The notes under the pieces: generated by a model
Databases searched by the model: none
Told to the model about the DNA's origin: nothing
Seen by the model: only the letters and a program-made list of their open reading frames with translations
Program-made: the position numbers and the translations under genes
Assembly (NCBI GenBank): GCA_046582185.1
Contig: JAYGEX010000010.1
Coordinates: 1 to 64,000, forward strand
From: GCA-002726655 sp046582185
GTDB taxonomy: Bacteria; Pseudomonadota; Gammaproteobacteria; Pseudomonadales; Azotimanducaceae
Length of the DNA: 64,000 nt
Reading direction: 5' to 3'
Shown here: positions 50,701-60,035 of the stretch, piece after piece
Position numbering within the stretch: the first letter of the stretch is position 1
Layout: each line of letters starts with the position of its first letter

Positions 50701-52224
50701 ATGATCCAAATGAAGAATCTATCTTCGCTCATCCTGATTTCGAGCACTCTCCTCTTCGGATGTGCCCCCCCTGCAGAGCGCGAAAATATGGCGCTGCCCA
50801 ACTACCATTTACTGTCGAGCTGTGAAAAGCCGGAAGATGATGCCTATGCCAATCTCATCGAGGAAAGCCTTTGCGGCACTATTTCCGTCTTCGAAGATAG
50901 AGATGATCGAACCGGCCGTAAAATTGATCTGAACATTATGTTATTGCCCGCAACGACATCAGCGGTGAAACCGGATCCCATATTCTTCCTCGCAGGTGGC
51001 CCTGGTCAGTCTGCTGTTGAGACGGGCCCTGCACTATTTACGGTGCTGCGAAAGCTTAGGAAGGAGCGGGATATTGTCCTGGTAGACCAGCGAGGCACGG
51101 GGCAATCCAGTTCACTTGCTTGCGAACTGGACATTCCTGTATTGGAGCAATTGAGTCTTAGCATCGAAGAAATAACAGTACTTCACACCGCACAACTAAA
51201 GAAATGTCTCACCGAGTTTGACGCCAACCCCGCCTTGTATACGACGCCCATTGCCATGGATGATCTCAACGAGGTCAGGGAAGTTCTGGGTTATGACAAG
51301 ATTAATCTGCTCGGCATCTCATACGGCACTCGCGCCGGGCTTGTTTATTTGCGCCGTCATGAAGACACCGTCCGGAGCATCGTATTAGACGCAGTCGCGC
51401 CAACAACGATGGTCATTCCTAAGAATGTTGCAGTAGATGCCCAATCAGCATTCGAACAAATGTTGGCCGATTGCCAGTCTCAACCAGGATGCAAACAGGC
51501 ATTTCCTGATCTGCATGCTCACTTCAGGGAGGTCGTTGAACGGCTGCAAACAGTCGCTGAAACGGTAACGATACGACATCCTCGCACCGGCGTCGCCATT
51601 AGGGGCACAGTTGACCCGCTGCTTATCAGCCGGCTGACACGTGGCGTACTCTACAGCAGGACACTCTCCCAACTACTTCCGCTGGTGATTGAAGAAGCCT
51701 ACAAGGGCAACTATCAGCCTTTGTCCACACTCTCGTATTCCATGAGCGGCGAAGATAGCCAGTTAAGTACTGGCATGATGTTGTCGGTACTGTGCGCTGA
51801 AGACATGACGCTTCTTGATTCACCATACAACACAGAGGATTTCGACAACCCACTCTTCAACATGCTCTCCGGTGCCTGTGAATTCTGGCCAAGGGGCTCC
51901 ATACCGGAAGACTACTTTAACGCAGTAAGCTCAATGGTCCCGGTACTGCTGACCTCAGGAATACTCGATCCTATTACACCACCGAAATATGCATGGGAAG
52001 CGGCAGCAACCCTTGGCAATTCGGAACATGTGATCGTGCCAGGTGTCGGACATGGTTCCGTGGTTGCAGGGTGTATGCCGGAAGTTGTCGCCACATTCTT
52101 CGATAATCCCAAGCCAAAGGAAATAAATGCGTCTTGCAGCGTTAACCTGCGCCGGCTGTTATTTTTCACCAGTTACGCAGGGGCTGTGACGAAACCTGAT
52201 AATGCGGAACCAGCCAATGATTGA
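50701..52224 (+). CDS. Lipoprotein alpha/beta-hydrolase (TAP-like C-terminal)
   Basis: The 507-residue protein has a lipoprotein signal peptide with lipobox LLFGC (Cys21). It has the hydrolase features AGGPGQSAVETGP, VDQRGTGQSSSLAC and the nucleophile elbow GISYGTRAG. A TAP-like C-terminal domain (VLLTSGILDPITPPKYAWEAA) carries the acid, and the histidine is in VPGVGHGSV. Such enzymes are annotated as S33 tripeptidyl aminopeptidases. Its end overlaps the start of the ABC ATPase gene by 8-23 bp, so the three genes are coupled. Confidence 0.9.
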   Translation: MIQMKNLSSLILISSTLLFGCAPPAERENMALPNYHLLSSCEKPEDDAYANLIEESLCGTISVFEDRDDRTGRKIDLNIMLLPATTSAVKPDPIFFLAGGPGQSAVETGPALFTVLRKLRKERDIVLVDQRGTGQSSSLACELDIPVLEQLSLSIEEITVLHTAQLKKCLTEFDANPALYTTPIAMDDLNEVREVLGYDKINLLGISYGTRAGLVYLRRHEDTVRSIVLDAVAPTTMVIPKNVAVDAQSAFEQMLADCQSQPGCKQAFPDLHAHFREVVERLQTVAETVTIRHPRTGVAIRGTVDPLLISRLTRGVLYSRTLSQLLPLVIEEAYKGNYQPLSTLSYSMSGEDSQLSTGMMLSVLCAEDMTLLDSPYNTEDFDNPLFNMLSGACEFWPRGSIPEDYFNAVSSMVPVLLTSGILDPITPPKYAWEAAATLGNSEHVIVPGVGHGSVVAGCMPEVVATFFDNPKPKEINASCSVNLRRLLFFTSYAGAVTKPDNAEPAND

Positions 52225-52942
52225 AGTCCGCTCTTTGTACAAATCATTCGGCGAAGTCAAGGCCGTCAAGAATGTCTCATTCCTGGCAGAAAACGGAAAA
52301 GTGACGGGCTTACTTGGGCCCAATGGTGCCGGTAAATCCACGACCTTGCGAATACTCTATGGTTTACTTGGCCAGGATTCAGGCGATGCGCTGATCGATG
52401 GTGTGGAGATCGGTTCTGATCGCATTTCCGCCCAGAAGAAAATTGGCGTGCTACCAGACAGCCATGGCTTATACATAAGGCTGACCGCCAGGGAACATAT
52501 TCACTACTTTGGACGCTTGCACAATATCGACGAAAATAGTTTAGAAACCCGGTCAAACGAGCTTATTAAGCTGCTGGACATGACCTCAATTGCAGATAGA
52601 CGTGTCGAAGGGTTTTCCCAAGGCGAGCGAATGAAGGTTTGTCTGGCAAGGTCACTCATCCATGATCCGCCCAATGTATTACTGGACGAACCCACCAATG
52701 GCCTGGACGTAATGACAACCCGAACCGTCAGGGAGATAATTTCAGAGCTGAAGAACCGGGATATTACCGTCCTCTTCTCTAGCCACCTTATGCATGAAGT
52801 CTCAAGATTGTGTGACCACATCGTCATCATCTCTGAAGGTTCCGTCGTCGCCAACGGCACGACAGATGAGATTCGTGACACCGCAGGTGAAGATAACCTT
52901 GAAGATGCATTTGTTAAGCTGGTCGAAAGGGTGGTGGATTAA
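52217..52942 (+). CDS. ABC-transporter ATPase, NatA/CcmA type
   Basis: The 241-residue ATPase has Walker A GPNGAGKST, a signature segment FSQGERMKV (variant of LSGGQ), Walker B NVLLDEPTNGLD, and the H-loop SSHLMHEV. The sequence resembles NatA of the sodium exporter and related ATPases. I prefer the ATG at 52217 (MIEVRSLYKSFG), which overlaps the hydrolase by 8 bp. An ATG 15 bp upstream is possible. The permease ATG overlaps its stop (TAATG). Confidence 0.93.
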   Translation: MIEVRSLYKSFGEVKAVKNVSFLAENGKVTGLLGPNGAGKSTTLRILYGLLGQDSGDALIDGVEIGSDRISAQKKIGVLPDSHGLYIRLTAREHIHYFGRLHNIDENSLETRSNELIKLLDMTSIADRRVEGFSQGERMKVCLARSLIHDPPNVLLDEPTNGLDVMTTRTVREIISELKNRDITVLFSSHLMHEVSRLCDHIVIISEGSVVANGTTDEIRDTAGEDNLEDAFVKLVERVVD

Positions 52943-54105
52943 TGCATCCAATCACAGTTGTCCTTGGCAAGGAAATACGAGACGCCAGACGAGACAAACG
53001 TTCGGTATTGTCTGCCTTCCTTTTCCCCATCTTTGCGCCGGTTATGGTCTACTTTATGTTGACCGCGATCATCGAGCTCCGAACAGACGCGGAGAAAATC
53101 ACCATACCAATTCAAGGCGGGGAACGGGCGCCGGTACTCATTCAGTGGCTGCAGGAAAAAGACGTTAAGGCCACGGAATTTACAGGGGATGCAAGGGCGG
53201 TCGTCAAAGACAAAGAGGAAAAGGTAGTACTCATCATTCCTGAAAACTATCAGCAACGATTGAGCGAGCTTCGTACGGTTCGAATTGAAGTCGTTAGTGA
53301 TAGCTCCCGCACCGACGCACAGCCTGTTATCGCTCGGGTATATCAACTATTACGCGAATACAACGGTGAGATCGCGTCGCTGCGCCTTATCACAAGAGGT
53401 GTTTCTCCGGAAGTCATGCGCGTTATTGTGGGCGAGAATGTCGATGTCGCCAGCCAACAACAACGTACTGCCGCGGCGCTTAATTTCATTCCCTTATACA
53501 TCATAATGGCTGCATTTGTTGCGGGAATGGGTATCGCCGTCGACAGCACCGCCGGCGAACGAGAGAGAAAGACCCTCGAACCCTTGCTCATCAACCCCAT
53601 AGAGCGGCACTATATCGTAATAGGTAAGTGGATCGCCGCCAGCCTATTCTCTGCCCTCGGCATGGTCATGACCCTCATATTGTGCGTCATGGCCATGTTG
53701 CATGTGCCCCTGGATCAAATCGGCCTGCAATTCAGCGTATCGCCCGTTCAAGTCATGCTCATGATCATAGCAACCTTACCGCTGGCTTTGCTTGCGACCA
53801 GCATGCAATTGTTGCTCGGTATGTTTGCCAAGTCATTTAAAGATGCGCAATCATACATAGGCTTTCTCATCTTGCTACCTGTTGTGCCTTCCATGTACAT
53901 GATGTTTAACCCGGTGGCAATGCAAGACTGGATGTTCGCCGTACCAATGCTGGGCCAGCATCTATTGTTGGTTGAGGTGCTTGGCGGTAAGTCCGTGCCA
54001 TTGATAGCTTATTTTTATTCGGCACTTTCATGCCTGGTTCTTGGCATGGCTTTTGTGCTTATTACGGCAAGGCTGTTTAAGCGGGAATCAATTATCAACG
54101 GTTAG
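52942..54105 (+). CDS. ABC-transporter permease, NatB type
   Basis: The 387-residue permease has an N-terminal transmembrane helix (about residues 25-45), a large extracytoplasmic domain (50-170) and five to six further helices (from about residue 178). This is the ABC2 / NatB arrangement. The motif GERERKTLEPLLINPI is the usual coupling segment of this family. It probably pairs with the upstream ATPase to export Na+ or another compound. Substrate not established. Confidence 0.9.
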   Translation: MHPITVVLGKEIRDARRDKRSVLSAFLFPIFAPVMVYFMLTAIIELRTDAEKITIPIQGGERAPVLIQWLQEKDVKATEFTGDARAVVKDKEEKVVLIIPENYQQRLSELRTVRIEVVSDSSRTDAQPVIARVYQLLREYNGEIASLRLITRGVSPEVMRVIVGENVDVASQQQRTAAALNFIPLYIIMAAFVAGMGIAVDSTAGERERKTLEPLLINPIERHYIVIGKWIAASLFSALGMVMTLILCVMAMLHVPLDQIGLQFSVSPVQVMLMIIATLPLALLATSMQLLLGMFAKSFKDAQSYIGFLILLPVVPSMYMMFNPVAMQDWMFAVPMLGQHLLLVEVLGGKSVPLIAYFYSALSCLVLGMAFVLITARLFKRESIING

Positions 54106-54231
54106 ATCGGATCTAAGATTCTTGCAATGTCCGCATGTTCGCTCGAAATCTTGTCCATCACCTTGCATATTCATGCCTAAATGTACTTGCCTCTACGCAG
54201 CCAAACGATATGCTTGAGCATCATTCAATTA

Positions 54232-56187
54232 ATGAATATCACGACCATGACTGACTATTCTCCACTTCCGGAATCAGATCGCTCGCCAAAACCAGCGACA
54301 AAAACTACCAAAACTGTTCAGCAATCATTCAAGGATAAACTGAACTTTAACGACCGGCAGAGTTTCCATGACGCAAAGCGAGGCTTTATTGCCTCTATCG
54401 ACCCGATAACAATCACCCGGGAAGACAGCGGGCGAGCCGTCTTCGATATGTCGAAGATGGGTTTCCTCGATGGCGAAGCACCAGATACCGTCAATCCATC
54501 CCTCTGGCGGCAGGCGCAACTAAACGCCCAGCATCATGGCTTATATGAGGTAGTTGAAGGCATCTACCAAATTCGCTCATTTGATATCGCCAATATGACG
54601 CTGATTAAGGGTGAAACCGGGTGGATTATTATCGATCCGCTGACCTCATCTGAATCATCAAGGGCAGGCCTCAAGCTGGCTAATGAGCATCTGGGGGAGC
54701 GTCCGGTTATCGCGGTGATTCATACCCATAGTCATGCAGATCACTTTGCCGGTGTCCTGGGCGTGATTACAGCAGAGCAAGCTGAGTCAGGCGAAGTCGC
54801 TGTCATCGCACCCATAGACTTCGTCAACGAATCCATCTCCGAAAATGTGCTCGCTGGCAATGTCATGAACCGGCGAGCAACCTATATGTACGGAAACTTG
54901 CTCGCGCCTTCCGCCACCGGCTTTGTAACCGCCGGCCTCGGGGCAGCCGTATCAATGGGAACGACAGGATTCGTGGTTCCTAACGATATAGTTTCTGAGA
55001 CTGGCGAAACCAGAACCATTGATGGTATCGAGATCGAATTCCAGATGACCATGGGCACCGAGGCGCCTGCAGAGATGGTCTTCTATTTCCCGCAATTCAA
55101 AGCATTGTGCATGTCTGAAATCACCTCTCATCATCTGCACAATGTCTATACGCCACGGGGCGCGCAGGTACGTGACGCACTAGCCTGGTCGGCACAAATA
55201 AACGAATCCATAGATCTCTTTGGCGAACGCCTGGAGATTGAATTCGCCTGCCACCACTGGCCCATTTGGGGGAGGGAAGCAGCCGTCGACTACCTGAAAA
55301 AACAGCGTGATTTATACAAATTCATCCATGACCAGACTTTGCGCCTCGCCAATTTTGGCTACACCAAAGACGAAATTGCCGAGCAAATCCATCTGCCTGA
55401 TTCACTGGGGCAGAAATTCTACAACCGGGATTACTATGGCACCGTGCACCACAATGCACGAGCCGTATATGTAAAATACCTGGGCTTCTTCGACGGTAAT
55501 CCGTCGCATTTGTATCCACTGCCTCCGGTAGAAGTGGCAAATCGTTATCTCGAATATATGGGCGGCGCAAATGCAATCGTTGAGAAGGCGCAAGTATCTT
55601 TCAACGAAGGAGACTATCGCTGGGTTGCTGAAGTCCTGAATCATATCGTCATGGCAGAACCGGATCATTTCCCGGCACGAAGCCTTTTGGCAGATACCCT
55701 CGAACAACTGGGATATCAATCCGAATCTGCACCCTGGCGTAATTTCTATCTCTGCGGCGCACTGGAGCTCAGAGAAGGATTACCCGGTGGTTCAGCGTTT
55801 GGCGCATCTGAAGGTATGGCGAGAGGCATTCCCCTGTTCAATCTCTTCCAGACGATGGCGGTAAGGCTTAACGGTGAACGAGCGGACGGTATTACCCTGC
55901 ATATCAATATCAAATTCGGCGATCAGGAGCACACGCTGCTAACAATCGAGAATTCCGTGCTGCACGCCTTTATTGGTAAACAGCATGACTCTCCAAGTGC
56001 GACAATGTTCATCAATGAACTGGACTACAAGCGGCTGATGATGGGGCTTGCTGATGCCGGTGAACTCATGGAATCAGGTGCTCTGAAGGTTAAAGGAGAC
56101 TTGGGCGCACTAGCGCAGCTATCCGGTCTGTTTGATCGATTTGAACGTCGCTTTCCCATCGTCACTCCCCGGAAACCTTGGAACTAG
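54232..56187 (+). CDS. Alkyl sulfatase (SdsA1-type metallo-beta-lactamase fold)
   Basis: The protein of about 651 residues hydrolyses primary or secondary alkyl sulfates to alcohol and sulfate. The metal-binding motif THSHADHFAGVLGV, the downstream FACHHWPIWGRE and the dimerisation region LGYTKDEIAEQIHLP-like, then an SCP2-like C-terminal domain (LNGERADGITLHINIKFGDQEHTL) match SdsA1. No signal peptide is obvious, unlike P. aeruginosa SdsA1, so it may act in the cytosol. The start is uncertain (ATGs at 54181, 54232 and 54247, none with a good ribosome-binding site). Confidence 0.92.
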   Translation: MNITTMTDYSPLPESDRSPKPATKTTKTVQQSFKDKLNFNDRQSFHDAKRGFIASIDPITITREDSGRAVFDMSKMGFLDGEAPDTVNPSLWRQAQLNAQHHGLYEVVEGIYQIRSFDIANMTLIKGETGWIIIDPLTSSESSRAGLKLANEHLGERPVIAVIHTHSHADHFAGVLGVITAEQAESGEVAVIAPIDFVNESISENVLAGNVMNRRATYMYGNLLAPSATGFVTAGLGAAVSMGTTGFVVPNDIVSETGETRTIDGIEIEFQMTMGTEAPAEMVFYFPQFKALCMSEITSHHLHNVYTPRGAQVRDALAWSAQINESIDLFGERLEIEFACHHWPIWGREAAVDYLKKQRDLYKFIHDQTLRLANFGYTKDEIAEQIHLPDSLGQKFYNRDYYGTVHHNARAVYVKYLGFFDGNPSHLYPLPPVEVANRYLEYMGGANAIVEKAQVSFNEGDYRWVAEVLNHIVMAEPDHFPARSLLADTLEQLGYQSESAPWRNFYLCGALELREGLPGGSAFGASEGMARGIPLFNLFQTMAVRLNGERADGITLHINIKFGDQEHTLLTIENSVLHAFIGKQHDSPSATMFINELDYKRLMMGLADAGELMESGALKVKGDLGALAQLSGLFDRFERRFPIVTPRKPWN

Positions 56188-56326
56188 CCTTGTTAATCCA
56201 ACCCTTTTCGAGGTTTAAGATAGTGACATTGAGCATGTACGGCCATGGTGTTGTCTGGTCGCACATCTATAAACTTCAGGGCTGATTCAATCAGAGCGAC
56301 CACGAAGTCTGCAATGGAGAACAAAG

Positions 56327-57277
56327 ATGAATAAATTCAACCAGCCTTTGTCTGGAAACGAAATGCCACGATTCGCAGGCATCGCTACTATATTTCGCCT
56401 GCCAACGTCCGAGACCAGCAAGGGAATCGACGTCGGCATCATCGGCGTGCCTCTGGACATTGGCACGAGCAACCGCAATGGCACTCGATATGGCCCCAGA
56501 CAAATACGCTCAGAGTCTGTACTGGTAAGGCCATACAATATGGCCACAGGTGCAGCACCATTTGATTCATTTCAGGTAGCAGACTTAGGGGACGTTGCCT
56601 TAAATCCCTTCAACCTGAAGGCGAGCATTGAGATTATTCAATCTCACTACGAGCAAGCATTACAAGATCCGATTATACCCGTCTCTATGGGCGGCGATCA
56701 TACGATTGCCTTGCCGATCCTGCGAGCCATTGCGAAGAAGCATGGACCCGTTGCGCTCATTCATGTGGATGCACACGCTGATGTGAATGACACCATGTTC
56801 GGCGAAGCGGTTACCCATGGGACAATCTTCCGGAGAGCCATAGAAGAGAATTTAGTAGTGCCGGAAAATATGTTTCAAATTGGGCTGCGGGCAAGTGGTT
56901 ACGCTGCAGACGATTTTGATTGGGCGCGCAACAAAGGCGTCACCGTCATTCAGGCAGAGGAGTGCTGGTATAAGTCCCTTGCACCTCTTATGGATAGAAT
57001 CAGAGTCACCATCGGCAGCGAACGACCTGTTTATTTAACCTTTGATATTGATGGGCTCGACCCTTCGGTAGCGCCGGGAACGGGCACACCAGAACCTGCT
57101 GGATTAATGACGTCCCAGGGGCTGGAAATCATCCGTGGTTGCTACGGTCTGAATCTGGTGGGTTGCGACCTCGTTGAAGTATCACCACCCTATGACACAA
57201 GCGGTAATACGGCCCTGCTAGCGGCAAACCTGTTATTTGAAATGTTATGCGTCCTGCCCGACTGTATCCGGCGCTAG
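56327..57277 (+). CDS. Agmatinase-family ureohydrolase
   Basis: The 316-residue di-manganese enzyme has the three ureohydrolase motifs: GGDHTIALP (His125), HVDAHADVND (Asp148, His150, Asp152) and TFDIDGLDPSVAPGTGTPEPAG. It hydrolyses a guanidino substrate such as agmatine, guanidinobutyrate or related compounds to urea and an amine. GGAG precedes the ATG. It is followed by a small membrane protein and a DDAH-type hydrolase, which act on guanidino compounds too, so the true substrate may be a methylated or unusual guanidine. Confidence 0.92.
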   Translation: MNKFNQPLSGNEMPRFAGIATIFRLPTSETSKGIDVGIIGVPLDIGTSNRNGTRYGPRQIRSESVLVRPYNMATGAAPFDSFQVADLGDVALNPFNLKASIEIIQSHYEQALQDPIIPVSMGGDHTIALPILRAIAKKHGPVALIHVDAHADVNDTMFGEAVTHGTIFRRAIEENLVVPENMFQIGLRASGYAADDFDWARNKGVTVIQAEECWYKSLAPLMDRIRVTIGSERPVYLTFDIDGLDPSVAPGTGTPEPAGLMTSQGLEIIRGCYGLNLVGCDLVEVSPPYDTSGNTALLAANLLFEMLCVLPDCIRR

Positions 57278-57429
57278 GTTTGACTGAATTAAGCCAGGAG
57301 CCTGAAAGAAAGAGACACCTGGATTTCTGGCGCGGCTGGTTTGTAGCAGGCAGTGGCACAATCATACTTGCCCTGATGCTCGCCGCCGCAATACCTCTCT
57401 ATATCTTTGCATCGGGCAAGCAAGCTTGA
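57247..57429 (+). CDS. Small membrane protein between the ureohydrolase and DDAH-like genes
   Basis: The 60-residue product has a charged N-terminal half (ELSQEPERKRHLDFWRGW) and one transmembrane helix (about residues 32-55, GSGTIILALMLAAAIPLYIF). From ATG 57247 it overlaps the ureohydrolase by 31 bp; an in-frame TTG near 57279 would avoid the overlap. Its stop overlaps the next gene's ATG (TGATG), a typical coupling arrangement. No homologue is recognised; it could anchor or regulate the flanking enzymes or a transporter. The frame and context support a real gene. Confidence 0.6.
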   Translation: MRPARLYPALGLTELSQEPERKRHLDFWRGWFVAGSGTIILALMLAAAIPLYIFASGKQA

Positions 57430-58304
57430 TGACAACTTTCAATGAGTACAGCCCAATACAAAGCCTAGCTGTCAGGGCCGTGGAACAAGCGTTTGTCGAT
57501 GATGAGCGATTGGACCGGGATTGGCACGCACTTAGATATCACAGTCGGCCCGAGCTAACAGCTGCACAATCTGAACATCAGAAATTCGTCGACATCTTGC
57601 GCAGGCATGGCGCGGATATCATCTCTTTGGACGGCAACGATGACCTGACGCTGGACAGCATTTATACCAGAGACGCACTAATAGTAACGCCCAGCGGCCT
57701 GGTTCTATGTAACATGGGCCGTAAGAGCCGCGGCAAAGAACCCATGCTCAACGCCAAACAGTTACAAGAAGCTGGCGTGCCTGTTCACGGACAGATCGAG
57801 GAACCAGGAACTGTTGAAGGTGGAGACTTTATCTGGCTCGACAATGTCAATGCCGCTATCGGCCTCGGCCCGCGAACGAACCAGCAGGGAATTGAACAGT
57901 TGCAAGCACTGCTTGGCAATCAGGTGAAGCTGCATATCGTCCCACTGCCTGCTCCAGAGCACCCAGAGGATGTATTTCATCTTATGAGCATGATCTCGCC
58001 TCTCGACAAAGATCTCGCACTGATTTATCGACCCCTGATGCCGGAATCATTTTGCGCCTTCCTGAGAAACCTCGGCGTCCAGTTGATTGATGTGCCAGAA
58101 GATGAATTCCTGTCAATGGGCTGCAATATTCTTGCAACCGGGCCGAGGCGCGTAGTGATGCTCGATCAACTACCACAAACTCGTTCCCGTCTGCAGGCTG
58201 TTGGCTGTGATGTCACTACCTATTGCGGCATCGAGATTAGCCGAAAGGGAGAAGGCGGGCCTACATGTCTTACGCGCCCCCTGATTCGCAGCAAGCAAGC
58301 TTGA
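57416..58304. repeat. 14-bp direct repeats bracketing the DDAH-like gene
   Basis: The same 14 bases, GCAAGCAAGCTTGA, occur at 57416-57429 and 58291-58304. They end the small membrane protein gene and the DDAH-like gene, so both proteins end with KQA. The copies are exactly the length of the DDAH-like coding region apart. This could be chance, but it fits a gene inserted or duplicated through short homology. Confidence 0.8.
57429..58304 (+). CDS. Dimethylarginine dimethylaminohydrolase-like (amidinotransferase fold)
   Basis: The 291-residue protein has the pentein fold of DDAH/arginine deiminase enzymes. The catalytic groups are visible: the substrate-binding Asp in SIYTRDALI, Glu130-GGD133, His184 in EDVFHLMSMISPLD and the nucleophile Cys280 in GGPTCLTRPL. 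DDAH hydrolyses Nω-methylated arginines to citrulline and a methylamine; arginine deiminase-like activity is an alternative. I start it at the ATG 57429, which overlaps the preceding stop by one base. It follows the agmatinase and small membrane protein, suggesting a guanidino-compound pathway. Confidence 0.88.
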   Translation: MTTFNEYSPIQSLAVRAVEQAFVDDERLDRDWHALRYHSRPELTAAQSEHQKFVDILRRHGADIISLDGNDDLTLDSIYTRDALIVTPSGLVLCNMGRKSRGKEPMLNAKQLQEAGVPVHGQIEEPGTVEGGDFIWLDNVNAAIGLGPRTNQQGIEQLQALLGNQVKLHIVPLPAPEHPEDVFHLMSMISPLDKDLALIYRPLMPESFCAFLRNLGVQLIDVPEDEFLSMGCNILATGPRRVVMLDQLPQTRSRLQAVGCDVTTYCGIEISRKGEGGPTCLTRPLIRSKQA

Positions 58305-58353
58305 ATCATTCAAGAGACGTCTCTAACTGTAAAGGACTACAAAATACCAATGC

Positions 58354-59994
58354 CTAAGGTGTCAAAAACCCTTTGGAAAAATCCACAACCGGATACCTCA
58401 TCAGCCCCTTAACCCGACTGTCTTGAAGGTATACATAAGAGCTTTCATGTGTTGGAATTATAGGAATATCGTTATAGAGTATTTCCTGCATCTTGCCAAA
58501 GGCATCCATTCGAATTTTAGGATTAGCTGATGAATTGGTTATGGCCATTAGTTCATCATAACGAGGATTCGCGTACCCAGCGTCGTTGTACGTGCCTTCA
58601 GAGATGAATATACCAGCAAAAAATACTGGGTCACGAAGCGCCCCACCACAAAAGCCTGCACGCGCTATATCGAATTCACCCTTACTCATTTTGTCGAGGG
58701 ATTGCTTAAAGGTCTGCTTATCAACTTTAATGTCAAGGCCAAGCGCTGAGCCCAATTGCGCCTGAATAAACTCAGCTTCAATTTGTCGAGTCTCATTGGC
58801 AAGTATTACGAGCGATGGAATTTCATCAACACCCATCTCTGCTTTTGCTTCTTCAATAAGCATCCTCGCCCTTTTGATATCAAAATCAAGCGCAGTAGCA
58901 GGGTATTCCTTCTGAAAGCTTGCATTAACCCCTTTAATTCGTTTGGTAAATACCGTGTCAATTTTCCGCGTCCCGGGTAGACCAACGATAGTGTTTACAT
59001 ATCTGTCTCGATCAAATGCCAAGCGAATTGCCTGCCGTATTTTTAGATTGGAGGTGACTCGTCCAGGGCGAAGGTTCATCCACAACCAGGCAAGGCAGTT
59101 CGTCGGCGCCTTTTGAATTCGAAAGTTTGAATCCGCAGCATCGCTAAGGATTTCTTCGTTTAACTGTAAAGTCGCCAGCTCCTTGCTTTTGTATACATTA
59201 AGCAGAGAGCGCACATCGGAGGTGATGTAGCCAACGTCAATGGAGCTCAATCGGATGTCTTTTGCATTCCAGTAGCTATTGCTTTTACTTAGTTTAATTG
59301 AGGAATTATGCATCCAGTCTTCCAGCACAAAGGGGCCATTGGACAACATGTTTTCAGCTTCCGCACCAAATCGACCTGCCTGGGCTTCTACAAATTTTTG
59401 ATTAAGAGGAAAATATGCAGTACCACTCAGTATCGTCAACAGATAAGGTACTGGCTGACTCAGCCTGACCAATAAGGTGAGATCATCAATCGCCTCCACA
59501 CCAAGGGAAGCAGGCGGCAATTTTCCCGCCAAAATTTCCCCGGCATTTTCCAGCACATAAGCAAAGAAAGTAGAGCCCGCTGCCGCGGTCCTCGGGTCTA
59601 CTAGCCGTCGCCAGGAGAACACAAAGTCATGAGCCGTTATGGGCGCACCATTCGCCCAGCGCGCGTCTTTGCGCAATTTAAAAATGGCTTGGTTAGCGCC
59701 TATCTCCCAGGACTCAGCTACGCCTGGGTAAATCTCTCCGCGTTTGCCAATTACCACCAGGCCCTCATTGGTTAAACCAAGAATAAAGCCGCTGGTTGTA
59801 TCTTCCGAGAGAGTACTATCAAGATTTGGCGGCTCGACATACAAGCTGATGGTGATGCTGTCATCTTCAAGATTGACTCCAGCTGCATGCGCGGATGGCG
59901 CTATTGCCATCGAAACACCGAAAACAAATGTCGCTAGAACCAGCACAAGAACATGCGCGGTAGAGAAGGGAATATCAGTTCGTAATCTGAGCAT
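58354..59994 (-). CDS. Oligopeptide-type ABC substrate-binding protein (OppA-like)
   Basis: The 546-residue SBP_bac_5 family protein starts at the ATG 59992-59994 with AGG seven bases upstream. Its signal peptide ends near SAHAAG. It shows the family signature WANGAPITAHDFVFSWRRLVDPRTAA and the later IRQAIRLAFDRDRYV. Members bind peptides, opines, amines or other compounds. No permease or ATPase gene is beside it, so it may feed a transporter elsewhere. It is convergent with the DDAH-like gene and 41 bp from the aminotransferase. Confidence 0.9.
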   Translation of the reverse strand: MLRLRTDIPFSTAHVLVLVLATFVFGVSMAIAPSAHAAGVNLEDDSITISLYVEPPNLDSTLSEDTTSGFILGLTNEGLVVIGKRGEIYPGVAESWEIGANQAIFKLRKDARWANGAPITAHDFVFSWRRLVDPRTAAAGSTFFAYVLENAGEILAGKLPPASLGVEAIDDLTLLVRLSQPVPYLLTILSGTAYFPLNQKFVEAQAGRFGAEAENMLSNGPFVLEDWMHNSSIKLSKSNSYWNAKDIRLSSIDVGYITSDVRSLLNVYKSKELATLQLNEEILSDAADSNFRIQKAPTNCLAWLWMNLRPGRVTSNLKIRQAIRLAFDRDRYVNTIVGLPGTRKIDTVFTKRIKGVNASFQKEYPATALDFDIKRARMLIEEAKAEMGVDEIPSLVILANETRQIEAEFIQAQLGSALGLDIKVDKQTFKQSLDKMSKGEFDIARAGFCGGALRDPVFFAGIFISEGTYNDAGYANPRYDELMAITNSSANPKIRMDAFGKMQEILYNDIPIIPTHESSYVYLQDSRVKGLMRYPVVDFSKGFLTP

Positions 59995-60035
59995 AGCTGT
60001 TACCTGAATCACCGACAGCAGTTATCATACTTGAT

